From assembly GCA_003646025.1 (NCBI GenBank), contig QNDR01000007.1, positions 1 through 46,239 of the forward strand: a stretch of DNA of 46,239 nt. The letters run 5' to 3'. Shown piece by piece: positions 24,638-32,718 of the stretch; positions within the stretch are counted from its first letter, which is position 1, and each line of letters begins with the position of its first letter. Both the position numbers and the translations under genes were made by a program. The notes under the pieces are model-generated. The model had not been told where the DNA came from and searched no databases. It worked only from the letters and a program-made list of their open reading frames with translations. This DNA comes from Candidatus Fermentibacterota bacterium (GTDB lineage Bacteria; Fermentibacterota; Fermentibacteria; Fermentibacterales; JCC-6).

Positions 24638-25204
24638 CTATGCTTCTGCAATTTCTTTTTTAAGACACCGGAATATGATGTGGGTAAGGATCATGTGAAC
24701 GTCTTCTATCTGCTGCATGTCGCTGGATGGAACAACAATTGCGTCTGCAGCCACCTGCAGGGCTGTTCCTCCGTCAAACCCGGAAAGCAGAATTGATACA
24801 GCACCTGCTTCGTTTGCAACATGAAAAGCATTTATTACATTGGGGCTCATACCGCTTCCAGACAGCCCTATCACCACGTCGCCCTTTTCCACAAGGTTTC
24901 TGAGCTGTTCTCCAAAGGTGTTTGTGTAATCTGTATCATTTGCCCAGGCTGTAAGAAGCGGCATGTTTTCTGCAAGGGAAATTGCCTTCAGTCTGGGTTT
25001 GCCCTGTGAAATTGTTCCTTTTGCCAGATCGCAGACAAAGTGTGCACTGGTAGAGCTGCCGCCACCGTTCCCGAAAACAAAAACTCTTCTCCCATTGCGG
25101 TAGGCCTCAAAAATCAATGATGCAACTCTCTCAACTGCTTCCGACGGTACTTTAAGAACGAGTTTACTTACTTCATCAAGGTACTTTTCAATACTCGCGA
25201 CCAT
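24638..25204 (-). CDS. gmhA: SIS-domain phosphosugar isomerase, GmhA type
   Basis: 188 residues of the GmhA/DiaA family; GmhA converts sedoheptulose-7-phosphate to D-glycero-manno-heptose-7-phosphate for LPS heptose or GDP-heptose. Seen: FVFGNGGGSSTSAHFVCDL (42-60), ENMPLLTAWANDTDY, and GLSGSGMSPNVINA (113-126). The start is taken at ATG 25204, six bases after GGAG; the ATG at 25210 and TTG at 25216 sit on the Shine-Dalgarno itself. It overlaps the upstream nucleotidyltransferase-like gene by 17 bases. DiaA-like replication functions cannot be excluded, but the neighbouring sugar genes favour heptose synthesis. Confidence 0.8.
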   Translation of the reverse strand: MVASIEKYLDEVSKLVLKVPSEAVERVASLIFEAYRNGRRVFVFGNGGGSSTSAHFVCDLAKGTISQGKPRLKAISLAENMPLLTAWANDTDYTNTFGEQLRNLVEKGDVVIGLSGSGMSPNVINAFHVANEAGAVSILLSGFDGGTALQVAADAIVVPSSDMQQIEDVHMILTHIIFRCLKKEIAEA

Positions 25205-26021
25205 TGCCATCTCCAAAAAAACTCAGATACTTGTCGTACTGAACTGTGCCCGGGGGTATCACGGCTTCAGCCGAAACAAGGCAGTTCCTGAGGTTTGAGT
25301 TCGCTCCAGTTTTCGAATTATCAAGTATAACACAGTTTTCCAGGGTGCACCCGTTATCAACTGTGCAGTTTCGACCTACCCAGAGAGTTCCCTTAATCAG
25401 TGTATCAGGAGGAACAGGGCTGTTCATTACAACACCGTCAGGCGGTATTGCAATGTGAGGCCATGGCCGTACTTCGCCGGAAAGAATGTTGTGCATGGTA
25501 AGAAGGTAGTTCTCTCGATTGAAGGGACATTTCCAGAATCCCGGAAGTACAAATGCGGCTGTACCTTCTGTTACGGGTTCAAGGGGATCAAATGTTCTTT
25601 TTTCAACCCAGACCATGCCGGAAAAGCAGAGGTTTGTTTCAAGGTTCTCCGGAGAAGGATTTTTCTCGTATTTCTCTACAATGCCGCGGCTGTCTGTGAG
25701 AACAGTTGTGTGTTCCCACGGCTTTGCGGAACAGGCAAGAGATACACCGGCCGCCGCCCCGGAAGCTGTGGTGAAATCGCGAAGTTCAAGTGGTGACTGT
25801 CTTGAAATACACCCGCTGTATGCCGCCAGCCATCCTGAACCGAGCTCCGGTTCCGCCTGCTGGAAGCTGTACTTTTCCACATCCGGGTGCTGTTCTTCAG
25901 AGTCTGTGAGTATTCTGGTAACACCGTGGTTTTGAAGATGAAGCACCAGATCGAGAAAAGGTGTTGTACCGCACAGATCACTGTACGCGGCAGTTTGACC
26001 ACTGAAAATAAAGCAGTTCAT
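25188..26021 (-). CDS. Sugar nucleotidyltransferase-like protein lacking the catalytic N-terminal signature
   Basis: 277 residues. The layout is that of NDP-sugar pyrophosphorylases: a Rossmann-like N-terminal part with GIVEKYEKNPSPE, NLCFSGMVWVEKRTF and PGFWKC, then left-handed beta-helix repeats (IKGTLWVGRNCTVDNGCTL, NCVILDNSKTG). The N-terminus MNCFIFSGQTAAYSDL does not contain the GGxGxR...PK nucleotide-binding signature, and no GD metal motif is visible. It may bind sugar nucleotides without catalysis, or act as a regulatory partner. The start ATG (26021) overlaps the stop of the methyltransferase gene (ATGA); an ORF extending to 26129 would run inside that gene. It overlaps gmhA. Confidence 0.68.
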   Translation of the reverse strand: MNCFIFSGQTAAYSDLCGTTPFLDLVLHLQNHGVTRILTDSEEQHPDVEKYSFQQAEPELGSGWLAAYSGCISRQSPLELRDFTTASGAAAGVSLACSAKPWEHTTVLTDSRGIVEKYEKNPSPENLETNLCFSGMVWVEKRTFDPLEPVTEGTAAFVLPGFWKCPFNRENYLLTMHNILSGEVRPWPHIAIPPDGVVMNSPVPPDTLIKGTLWVGRNCTVDNGCTLENCVILDNSKTGANSNLRNCLVSAEAVIPPGTVQYDKYLSFFGDGNGREY

Positions 26022-26950
26022 CTGTTGAACCTCGCGTACCTTATGAGACCGTTTCCTCTGCCAGCAGATTTTGCCAGTGTGTACAGAACTTTCTGCAAAC
26101 CCATTTTGAAATAGACAAACCTTGCCCACCGTTCATAGAAGGCACCCACATTAATTTCTGCAGGTTTGATGTATCTGCGTATTGCCCCGTAATTGCCACT
26201 CTGCTTTCGGAAAACTTCAAAACCGCCTTTTTTCAGGAAAGAGCTGAGTGTGCCGGGGCCGAAGAAATACAGATGTGCAGGAACAGCATCAGGAGTGATG
26301 GTACAGCACTTCATTCCCTTGAGCATGGCTTCCGCTTTTTCTTCCCAGTGGGTCAGTTCCCAGGGACACTGAACCACAAGAACTCCCCGGGAAGTCAGAA
26401 TCCTTCCGATTTCCCTCAGTGTTTCAAAAGGACGGTGCAGGTGTTCAAGAACATCGAGAAGCAGAACAACATCAAATGAATTATCCGGATATCCGGCATC
26501 TTCCAGCTTCCCGTTGTAAACATCCAGCCCAAGGTCACCGGAGGCGTAACCGGCAGCAAGGGGGCTGACCTCAACTCCCTTCACATCCCAGTTATATCTG
26601 CGAAGGTGGTCAAGCAGAAAACCGTGGGCACAACCTACCTCCAGCAGCCTTCCTTCACCTCTGAAAGGTTCGATATCTTTTGCTCTTGTGTCAAAAAGTT
26701 TTGTAAATATGTGGTTATACTTATTGAAGTTCTCCACATAACCGCCGTATCCAACGTCCGCACTGTCGTAATACTCTTTACTGTACATTTCCTCAAGTGC
26801 AGATTCAACCGGACGGCTGGAAAGGTATATCAACCCGCAGTTGCGGCATCTTACGACAGGCCAGGTTCTTTGAATGCTCAGAAGTTCAGGATCATCCTTC
26901 CCGCAAAGCATACATTTAACACTCTCTCGTGGAAAACTTGACCAGTCCAT
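26018..26950 (-). CDS. SAM-dependent methyltransferase with N-terminal zinc ribbon
   Basis: 310 residues from the ATG at 26950 (GGAG four bases upstream); longer in-frame extensions cross the intergenic palindrome. Residues 13-38 hold a zinc ribbon (Cys13, Cys16, Cys35, Cys38). A class I methyltransferase domain follows with LLEVGCAHGFLLDHL (102-116), GVEVSPLAAGYA, FDVVLLLDVLEHL and GRILTSRGVLVVQCP. This arrangement is common in surface-polysaccharide and O-antigen loci. It heads a minus-strand operon with the nucleotidyltransferase-like and gmhA-like genes, so methylation of a sugar or glycan is an inference. Confidence 0.8.
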   Translation of the reverse strand: MDWSSFPRESVKCMLCGKDDPELLSIQRTWPVVRCRNCGLIYLSSRPVESALEEMYSKEYYDSADVGYGGYVENFNKYNHIFTKLFDTRAKDIEPFRGEGRLLEVGCAHGFLLDHLRRYNWDVKGVEVSPLAAGYASGDLGLDVYNGKLEDAGYPDNSFDVVLLLDVLEHLHRPFETLREIGRILTSRGVLVVQCPWELTHWEEKAEAMLKGMKCCTITPDAVPAHLYFFGPGTLSSFLKKGGFEVFRKQSGNYGAIRRYIKPAEINVGAFYERWARFVYFKMGLQKVLYTLAKSAGRGNGLIRYARFNR

Positions 26951-26967
26951 AAAACTCCATATCAATA

Positions 26968-26988
26968 CCCTTGACAATTTGTCAAGGG
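26968..26988. promoter_or_regulatory. Perfect inverted repeat, candidate operator between divergent genes
   Basis: CCCTTGACA - ATT - TGTCAAGGG: a 9-base perfect inverted repeat with a 3-base centre. It lies 18 bases upstream of the methyltransferase start (minus) and just upstream of the promoter of the sigma-factor gene (plus). Each arm holds TTGACA, a consensus -35 hexamer, one for each direction, and a third TTGACA follows at 26989-26994. A dimeric repressor bound here would touch both promoters. Confidence 0.5.
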
Positions 26989-27007
26989 TTGACAAATCAA
27001 TTATCTT
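26979..27007 (+). promoter_or_regulatory. Candidate promoter of the sigma-factor gene
   Basis: TTGTCA (26979-26984) and TATCTT (27002-27007) are separated by 17 bases; the -35 overlaps the right arm of the inverted repeat. Transcription would start near 27014, about 75 bases before the TTG start of the sigma gene. Confidence 0.45.
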
Positions 27008-27089
27008 AGCTGGAACCATTATCGACGCTGGCAATATACTGAGCAAAGGCTCTCTGAAAAACACGAGGATTGTGAAAGGCGGATGAAAT

Positions 27090-27932
27090 TTGGCCACCAG
27101 AAGAACTGAAGGACGCTCTCTTGAACTCTATCTTCGGGAAATCGGCACCCGGGATACGCTCACTTCCGAGGAGGAAGCGAGCCTTGCTCTGCAGATCAGA
27201 GAGGACAATCAGGAGGCTCTGAATGAACTCACCGAAGCCAACCTGAGATTCGTGGTTTCCATTGCGAAACAGTATGCAAATCAGGGAGTTGCCCTTGAGG
27301 ATCTTATAAACGAAGGCAATGTGGGTCTTATAAGAGCGGCAAAGGGATTTGATGAAACAAAGGGCTGCAGATTTATCACCTATGCCGTGTGGTGGATCAG
27401 ACAGGCTATTCTTCAGGCACTTGCCGAACAGTCCAGAATTGTGCGTCTTCCTCTGAACCGCGTGGGAGAACTGTACAAGATGGGCAGAGCTACCAGAGAG
27501 CTCGGCCATTCACTTGGCAGGGATCCATCAACAGTCGAAATCGCCGGTGAACTCGATGTCTCCCGTGAAGAGGTAGAGGGCATGATGTCCATACACAGTA
27601 CACACCTGTCTCTGGACAGCCCAGTTTACGAAGGAAGCGACAAAACATTTCAGGAGATGATTGCAGCTGAGGGGGGAGTAACTCCCAATGAAGCGGTTCT
27701 TGTTGATGCTCTGAAAACCAGTGTCGACGACATGCTCAGCATACTTGATCACCGTGAAAGAACAATAATACAACTCTTTTTCGGTATTCAAACCGACAGG
27801 CGTCATACCCTCGCCGAAATAGGCAGAACAATGGGAATCAGTCGTGAGAGGGTAAGACAGTTGAAGAACAGGGCCATTGCAAAACTGCACGAATGCAGTG
27901 ACAGCACTACTCTGCTTCACTTCCTGAAATAA
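27090..27932 (+). CDS. rpoD: RNA polymerase sigma factor, short RpoD type
   Basis: 280 residues. Region 1.2 (SLELYLREIGTRDTLTSEEE), region 2 (ANLRFVVSIAKQYANQG, DLINEGNVGLIRAAKGFDE, RFITYAVWWIRQAILQALAE), region 3 (IAGELDVSREEVEGMM) and region 4 (LDHRERTIIQLFFGIQ, TLAEIGRTMGISRERVRQLK) are all present; region 1.1 is absent. The size and sequence style match the short primary sigma of Bacteroidota and Chlorobiota. It could be the main sigma factor or a group 2 paralogue. The start is TTG after AAAGGCGGA; an ATG at 27083 is out of frame. Confidence 0.88.
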   Translation: MATRRTEGRSLELYLREIGTRDTLTSEEEASLALQIREDNQEALNELTEANLRFVVSIAKQYANQGVALEDLINEGNVGLIRAAKGFDETKGCRFITYAVWWIRQAILQALAEQSRIVRLPLNRVGELYKMGRATRELGHSLGRDPSTVEIAGELDVSREEVEGMMSIHSTHLSLDSPVYEGSDKTFQEMIAAEGGVTPNEAVLVDALKTSVDDMLSILDHRERTIIQLFFGIQTDRRHTLAEIGRTMGISRERVRQLKNRAIAKLHECSDSTTLLHFLK

Positions 27933-27943
27933 AGCAGAAGTTA

Positions 27944-28843
27944 ATGCTGAAGGGCTCTCTGAACTGGATTCCAGACAATCCATCAAGCAGACGCAGGCAG
28001 GTTATTATGTCGCCAGCCAGGGCCGGATGGACTGGTTTTGCAGCTTTTGGTGTTGTGTGCGTGTTTATGGCACTGGGGTTCAGTCTTGGTAAGGGAGTAT
28101 CCGATAACAGCAAATTGAGCGCGGACCAGGAGTACCTTACTCTTCAGGGTGAGCTCATCCAGCTGAATACAAGAGTAGAGAATGTACAGAAAAGCCTTGA
28201 ACTTGTTTCCCAGCGGGAAGAACTTGCTTTTATGGCTGCAGCAGACATGAACATTGATTTCTCCAGGCTGCAGATCGATTTTACAGAAGAAAACACCGGT
28301 ACGGATATTTTTAGATATATAGACGACATAGAGCTGAGAATGGTTCTCTGCGAAAGACTTGCCCGCTCCGAACAGATTGCATACGACTCTCTTGCAGTGC
28401 TTCTTGTAGACAAAGCAGATCAGCTGAGGCATACGCCGTCAATATGGCCGGTTAACGGTATTTTTGTTAGTGATTTCGGTGCAAGGGTCGATCCATTTAC
28501 AGGGGCAGTGCGTTACCACAAGGGCATTGACATCTCAGCTGTTACCGGAACACCAATTTATGCTCCTGCAGATGGAACTGTTACATTCTGCGGCTGGAGC
28601 GGGGGCTGGGGGCTGAATCTCGTGATCCGGCACTCCGATACTATTTCAACGAGATTTGCCCACTGTTCCGCCATAGAGGTGGCTGTGGGTCAGTCTGTTC
28701 AGAGGGGAGACCTGGTTGCCAGGGTTGGTTCAACAGGAAGGTCTGTAGGACCGCATGTACACTATGAGGTGCTTAAGAACGGTGTTCAAATCGACCCCGA
28801 GGGTTTCATTATTAGAGCCGGTCCCATGGAAGCTGCTTTCTGA
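27944..28843 (+). CDS. M23-family (LytM) peptidoglycan peptidase, membrane anchored
   Basis: 299 residues. A cytoplasmic start (WIPDNPSSRRRQVIMSP) of a kind common in M23 proteins supports the ATG at 27944. A membrane helix (about 29-49), a coiled coil (60-100) and a C-terminal LytM domain follow. Zinc ligands are His192 and Asp196 (HKGID) and His273 (HVHYE), with the catalytic His240 in RFAHCS, so it should be an active endopeptidase acting on cell-wall cross-links. It starts 11 bases after the sigma-factor stop. Cell division or morphogenesis roles are typical of the family. Confidence 0.88.
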   Translation: MLKGSLNWIPDNPSSRRRQVIMSPARAGWTGFAAFGVVCVFMALGFSLGKGVSDNSKLSADQEYLTLQGELIQLNTRVENVQKSLELVSQREELAFMAAADMNIDFSRLQIDFTEENTGTDIFRYIDDIELRMVLCERLARSEQIAYDSLAVLLVDKADQLRHTPSIWPVNGIFVSDFGARVDPFTGAVRYHKGIDISAVTGTPIYAPADGTVTFCGWSGGWGLNLVIRHSDTISTRFAHCSAIEVAVGQSVQRGDLVARVGSTGRSVGPHVHYEVLKNGVQIDPEGFIIRAGPMEAAF

Positions 28844-28870
28844 AATGGTCATTCATCTCAGAGATAAGCT

Positions 28871-29632
28871 TTGAACACAAGAGATCTCTGGAACAGGTAT
28901 GCCAGGTACTTCAATGCTGAAGAAGGTTTCATTTTTCCTGCTGACCAGCCTGAGCTGGATTTTTACCGAAGAATAAGAGAAAACCACACCGGACTGTGTC
29001 TTGAAATCGGTGCAGGGGCCGGAAGGCTTGCAGGTTCGCTCCATGCAGAATCGGTTACTGTGGCTTTGGAACCGAGCGATTCCATGCTCCAGGCATGGAG
29101 CCAGTTCGATTCGAAGCTGGCTGTGAGACTTCAGGGTACAGGTGAACTTCTGCCTTTCCGATCCAGTTGTTTCGATCTTGTCTGCTTCCCTTACAACGGT
29201 CTTCAGTGTGTGTCAGGCAGTGAGGTCCGGGCTGCTGTTGTAAAGGAAGCTTTCAGAGTCACAGCACCAGGCGGTGTTTTTGTTCTTGAAGTAAGCCCTG
29301 TGTTTGCAAGACGGGGTTCTGAACCGCTTACACAGCGTTACAATGCAGCCATGCCCGACGGAACAAGGTTGATTCTGAGGGAAAAAGTTGAAAGCAGACC
29401 AGACATTAAATCCGTAAGGTATCACATGTATTACACCACAGTAAAAACCGACGGCTCTGAGGTAACAGATGATGTAACCCTCGATCTTGCAGCAACCAGC
29501 CGTGATGAAACGGTAACGCTTTTGAAACAGACAGGATTCTGTGATATAATCCAGTGGGGTAACTACGACAGAAGCCCATACCACAACGATCTGTCTCCGA
29601 GACTTCTTGTATCAGCCGGGAAAGAGGAATGA
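28871..29632 (+). CDS. Class I SAM-dependent methyltransferase
   Basis: 253 residues with the SAM-binding motif CLEIGAGAGRLAGSL (43-57), the acidic post-motif VALEPSDSML, and FDLVCFPYNGLQCV followed by EAFRVTAPGGVFVLEVSP, as in Methyltransf_11/25 enzymes of the UbiE type. The substrate cannot be inferred. The start is TTG at 28871 with only a weak upstream GAGAT; no ATG is in frame nearby. The tricorn gene starts one base past its stop. Confidence 0.78.
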   Translation: MNTRDLWNRYARYFNAEEGFIFPADQPELDFYRRIRENHTGLCLEIGAGAGRLAGSLHAESVTVALEPSDSMLQAWSQFDSKLAVRLQGTGELLPFRSSCFDLVCFPYNGLQCVSGSEVRAAVVKEAFRVTAPGGVFVLEVSPVFARRGSEPLTQRYNAAMPDGTRLILREKVESRPDIKSVRYHMYYTTVKTDGSEVTDDVTLDLAATSRDETVTLLKQTGFCDIIQWGNYDRSPYHNDLSPRLLVSAGKEE

Positions 29633-29633
29633 A

Positions 29634-32600
29634 ATGCTTTTTCTGCTTGTATTTGCTGCTTCCTTCACGTTTTCCAGTGAGATAACCGACCCGAGGTTTC
29701 CTGCTGTTTCACCAGACGGTTCGGAAATGGTGTTCTGCTGGCGGGGAAAGTTGTGGGAGGCTCCTGTGTCTGGTGGTACTTCCAGATGTCTCACCCCTGG
29801 CGAAGGGCTGGTCAGTCATCCGGTGTACAGCAGCGATGGAGCATGGATAGCCTTTACAAATGATGCCACAGGTTCGGGAGATGTTTACGTAATGCCTTCC
29901 CGAGGCGGGGTATCAACAAGGCTTACCTACCACAGTGGTGAAGATACTGTGCTGGGGTGGCTGGAAGACAGAGTTCTGTTTAGCTCCTCCAGGGAAGGAG
30001 GAGCAAACTGGGTCTGGAGCGTATCTCCTGATGGTGGAACTCCTGTTCTGGAGCTGGCTGTATCCGTTAACAACCTTGCTGTAACAGACAATGGTTTTGT
30101 AATAGAGACGGGAATGACACCGTGGTGGCGCAGACACTACACAGGCAGTGCTTCAAGTTCTCTCTGGAAGGTTGAAAACAACACAGTAAGTCCTCTGGGC
30201 CAGGTAAATGCTGACCAGCGATGGCCCATGCTGCAGTCAAACGGTACAGTGTTTTATGTAATGGAAGACGAGAGCGGTGAAGACAGATTTTACGACACAG
30301 CTGGAAATCAGCTTTCAGATCCTGTTCAGGGAGGAATAACCTTTCCAGCTGCAAGTGCTGACGGGAAAGTCTGTGTTTTTGAATCTGCCGGAAAACTGTT
30401 CAGTTGTACGCTGCCTGGAATGAACATGCAGGCAATATCCCTTCCAGATGAAGTCGATCTGCCTTTTCCCATGGAGAAACTCTCATTTGCAGGTGTTTAC
30501 ACTACAGACTTCTCTGTAGCACCTGACGCATCATTTATGGTTATGGAGTCTGATGGAGAAATTTACGCGGTAACAATTACCGATGGTCAACTGGATGACG
30601 CGGTGAGAATTACCACCACCTCCGCACTGGAAAGCCGCCCCAGAATAAGCCCGGATGGTTCAATGGTTCTTTTTCAGAGGGAATCAAACGGCAGTGTTTC
30701 CATAGTGATAGGACATGTTGAGCTTACCGACGATGAGCCGATCAGAATCGATCTCGACGAAATGAACACAGGTCATGATGTTTCTCGCAATGCGGAGTGG
30801 GCCCCATCGGGCGATTTTTCCTTCCTTGACAGTGAGGGTGTGCTCTACACCATGGATGTTCTGTCCGGGAGAGCCTGGAAAGTGTGCGACCAGACTGGAA
30901 TTCTTCACCATTCCTGGTCTCCGGATTCCAGATGGATAGCCTTCAGCACAACGGTTGAGGCACACCGGGAAGACATCTTTATCGTACCATCCCGTGGAGG
31001 AACTCCGGTAAATGTGAGCCGGCATCCCAACGATGATTTTCAGCCACTGTGGCCATCAGACGGCAGACGGCTTATCTGGGCAAGCCGCACCGATGACGGG
31101 AACTACTACATCATGCAGGCCTGGTTTGATCCGGAGGACTGGGAAGCCGAACATGACGAGAAAGATAAGCTTCTGGATCAGCCGCTTGAAGTTGTTCAGG
31201 CGAACACAGATGATCTTTACATGCGCACCGAGGAACTGTGTCAGGTGGAAGGCTACTACAATTTTTACGGTATTTCCCCCGACGGGCGGAAGATATACTT
31301 CCCGGCAGACGATCTCGACGGAAGTATGGATCTTTACTGTGTTGACTGGGACGGTGAGAACCTTACAAGAGAGACCCACGGGGATTTTTCCCCAACAAGG
31401 ATTCAACCTACCGATACGGAACTTGCAGGCGTTGTTTACTTTCTCAGTTACGGTTCAACCCTTAGAAACACCGACGGGGATATGCTTTCATGGACGGCTC
31501 CGTATTCAATGATCCGGTATGAAATGCAGAAACAGAAATTCTGTTCCGCGTGGCGACAGCTCAGAGACAACTTCTATGACAGGGGTATGCACGGTGTTGA
31601 CTGGGATGAGATGAGAGAGAAGTACGAACAGAGAGCAGCATCTGCGCTTATCAATGAAGAATTCAACGATGTTGTAAGAAGGATGCTTGGTGAACTGTCT
31701 GCCTCACACCTGGGTATCTACGGTCCCTGGACCTACAACCACACTGCATACACAGGTGAAACCGGTATTTTCCTCGACCACAGGTGGAACGGTTCCGGTG
31801 TCAGGGTAGACAGCCTTCTTCCAATGTCACCTGGTTACCTTGCAGGTCTGCAGACTGGAGATATAATCAAACAGATAGATCAGATTCCTGTAGGGGAGGG
31901 GCATAACTTCTACGCCCCTCTCCGCAACACAACTGACCGTGAAATTGAATTTGTTTTTACCAGGAGTGGAACAACACAGCGAGTTGAAATAACCCCGGTC
32001 TCTCAGTGGGATTTCTGGAATCTTCAGTATGATGAACAGCTGGCAAGGAGCAGACGGAGAGTTTCAGCACTTTCAGATGACAGAGTCGGTTACCTGCACA
32101 TTCCATCCATGAATCAGGAGTCGGTGAGGAATTTCCGAAGAGATCTTTACGCCGAAGGACTGGGCAGAGATGCCATGATCGTTGATGTAAGGGGAAACGG
32201 AGGTGGCTCAACACACGACCAGATCCTTGCGAGTCTCGCCAGAAATACGTATGCCATGAGTATGGATAGAGGTGGCGGAACCACACTGGAACCTCTGGGT
32301 GTGTGGAAAAAACCACTGGTACTGCTGATAGACGAAACCTGTTATTCCGATGCGGAGATATTTCCCGCGGCCTGGAAAGAATTAAACCTGGGTCCAATAG
32401 TAGGGAACGCAACCTACGGTGCCGTGATAGGTACTACAGACATTCAACTTGCAGACGGAACAGGTTTCCGGCTTCCAGGTACTGGCTGGTACAGTCTGTC
32501 AGGTGATGACATGGAGAACAGAGGCGTGGAGCCCGATGTGATTGTTCTGGAGATGCCTGAGGATGCCGGTCTGGGAGTAGACAGGCAGCTTGAAGCTGCG

Positions 32601-32645
32601 GTTCAGGCAGCTCTTCAGCAGCTTCAGGGGTACCCGTATGACTGA
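29634..32645 (+). CDS. Exported tricorn-type serine protease
   Basis: 1003 residues from the ATG at 29634 (AGAGG upstream); an in-frame ATG at 29607 lies inside the previous gene. A signal peptide (MLFLLVFAASFTFSS) is followed by two WD40-like beta-propellers (about 20-280 and 290-600; repeats such as PAVSPDGSEMVF and HHSWSPDSRWIAF), the C1 domain with the catalytic-type His692 (SASHLG), a PDZ domain (about 720-800) and the C2 domain with VDVRGNGGG and the nucleophile Ser905 (CYSDAEIFPA). Archaeal tricorn is cytoplasmic; this one appears secreted or periplasmic and would degrade peptides. Confidence 0.92.
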   Translation: MLFLLVFAASFTFSSEITDPRFPAVSPDGSEMVFCWRGKLWEAPVSGGTSRCLTPGEGLVSHPVYSSDGAWIAFTNDATGSGDVYVMPSRGGVSTRLTYHSGEDTVLGWLEDRVLFSSSREGGANWVWSVSPDGGTPVLELAVSVNNLAVTDNGFVIETGMTPWWRRHYTGSASSSLWKVENNTVSPLGQVNADQRWPMLQSNGTVFYVMEDESGEDRFYDTAGNQLSDPVQGGITFPAASADGKVCVFESAGKLFSCTLPGMNMQAISLPDEVDLPFPMEKLSFAGVYTTDFSVAPDASFMVMESDGEIYAVTITDGQLDDAVRITTTSALESRPRISPDGSMVLFQRESNGSVSIVIGHVELTDDEPIRIDLDEMNTGHDVSRNAEWAPSGDFSFLDSEGVLYTMDVLSGRAWKVCDQTGILHHSWSPDSRWIAFSTTVEAHREDIFIVPSRGGTPVNVSRHPNDDFQPLWPSDGRRLIWASRTDDGNYYIMQAWFDPEDWEAEHDEKDKLLDQPLEVVQANTDDLYMRTEELCQVEGYYNFYGISPDGRKIYFPADDLDGSMDLYCVDWDGENLTRETHGDFSPTRIQPTDTELAGVVYFLSYGSTLRNTDGDMLSWTAPYSMIRYEMQKQKFCSAWRQLRDNFYDRGMHGVDWDEMREKYEQRAASALINEEFNDVVRRMLGELSASHLGIYGPWTYNHTAYTGETGIFLDHRWNGSGVRVDSLLPMSPGYLAGLQTGDIIKQIDQIPVGEGHNFYAPLRNTTDREIEFVFTRSGTTQRVEITPVSQWDFWNLQYDEQLARSRRRVSALSDDRVGYLHIPSMNQESVRNFRRDLYAEGLGRDAMIVDVRGNGGGSTHDQILASLARNTYAMSMDRGGGTTLEPLGVWKKPLVLLIDETCYSDAEIFPAAWKELNLGPIVGNATYGAVIGTTDIQLADGTGFRLPGTGWYSLSGDDMENRGVEPDVIVLEMPEDAGLGVDRQLEAAVQAALQQLQGYPYD

Positions 32646-32718
32646 GTGAGTTTTATCTTCCCCGGGTCGGCGGGTGCCGGTGCGGTTTTGTTCACATTTT
32701 ACTCAGGAGGAATACCGA

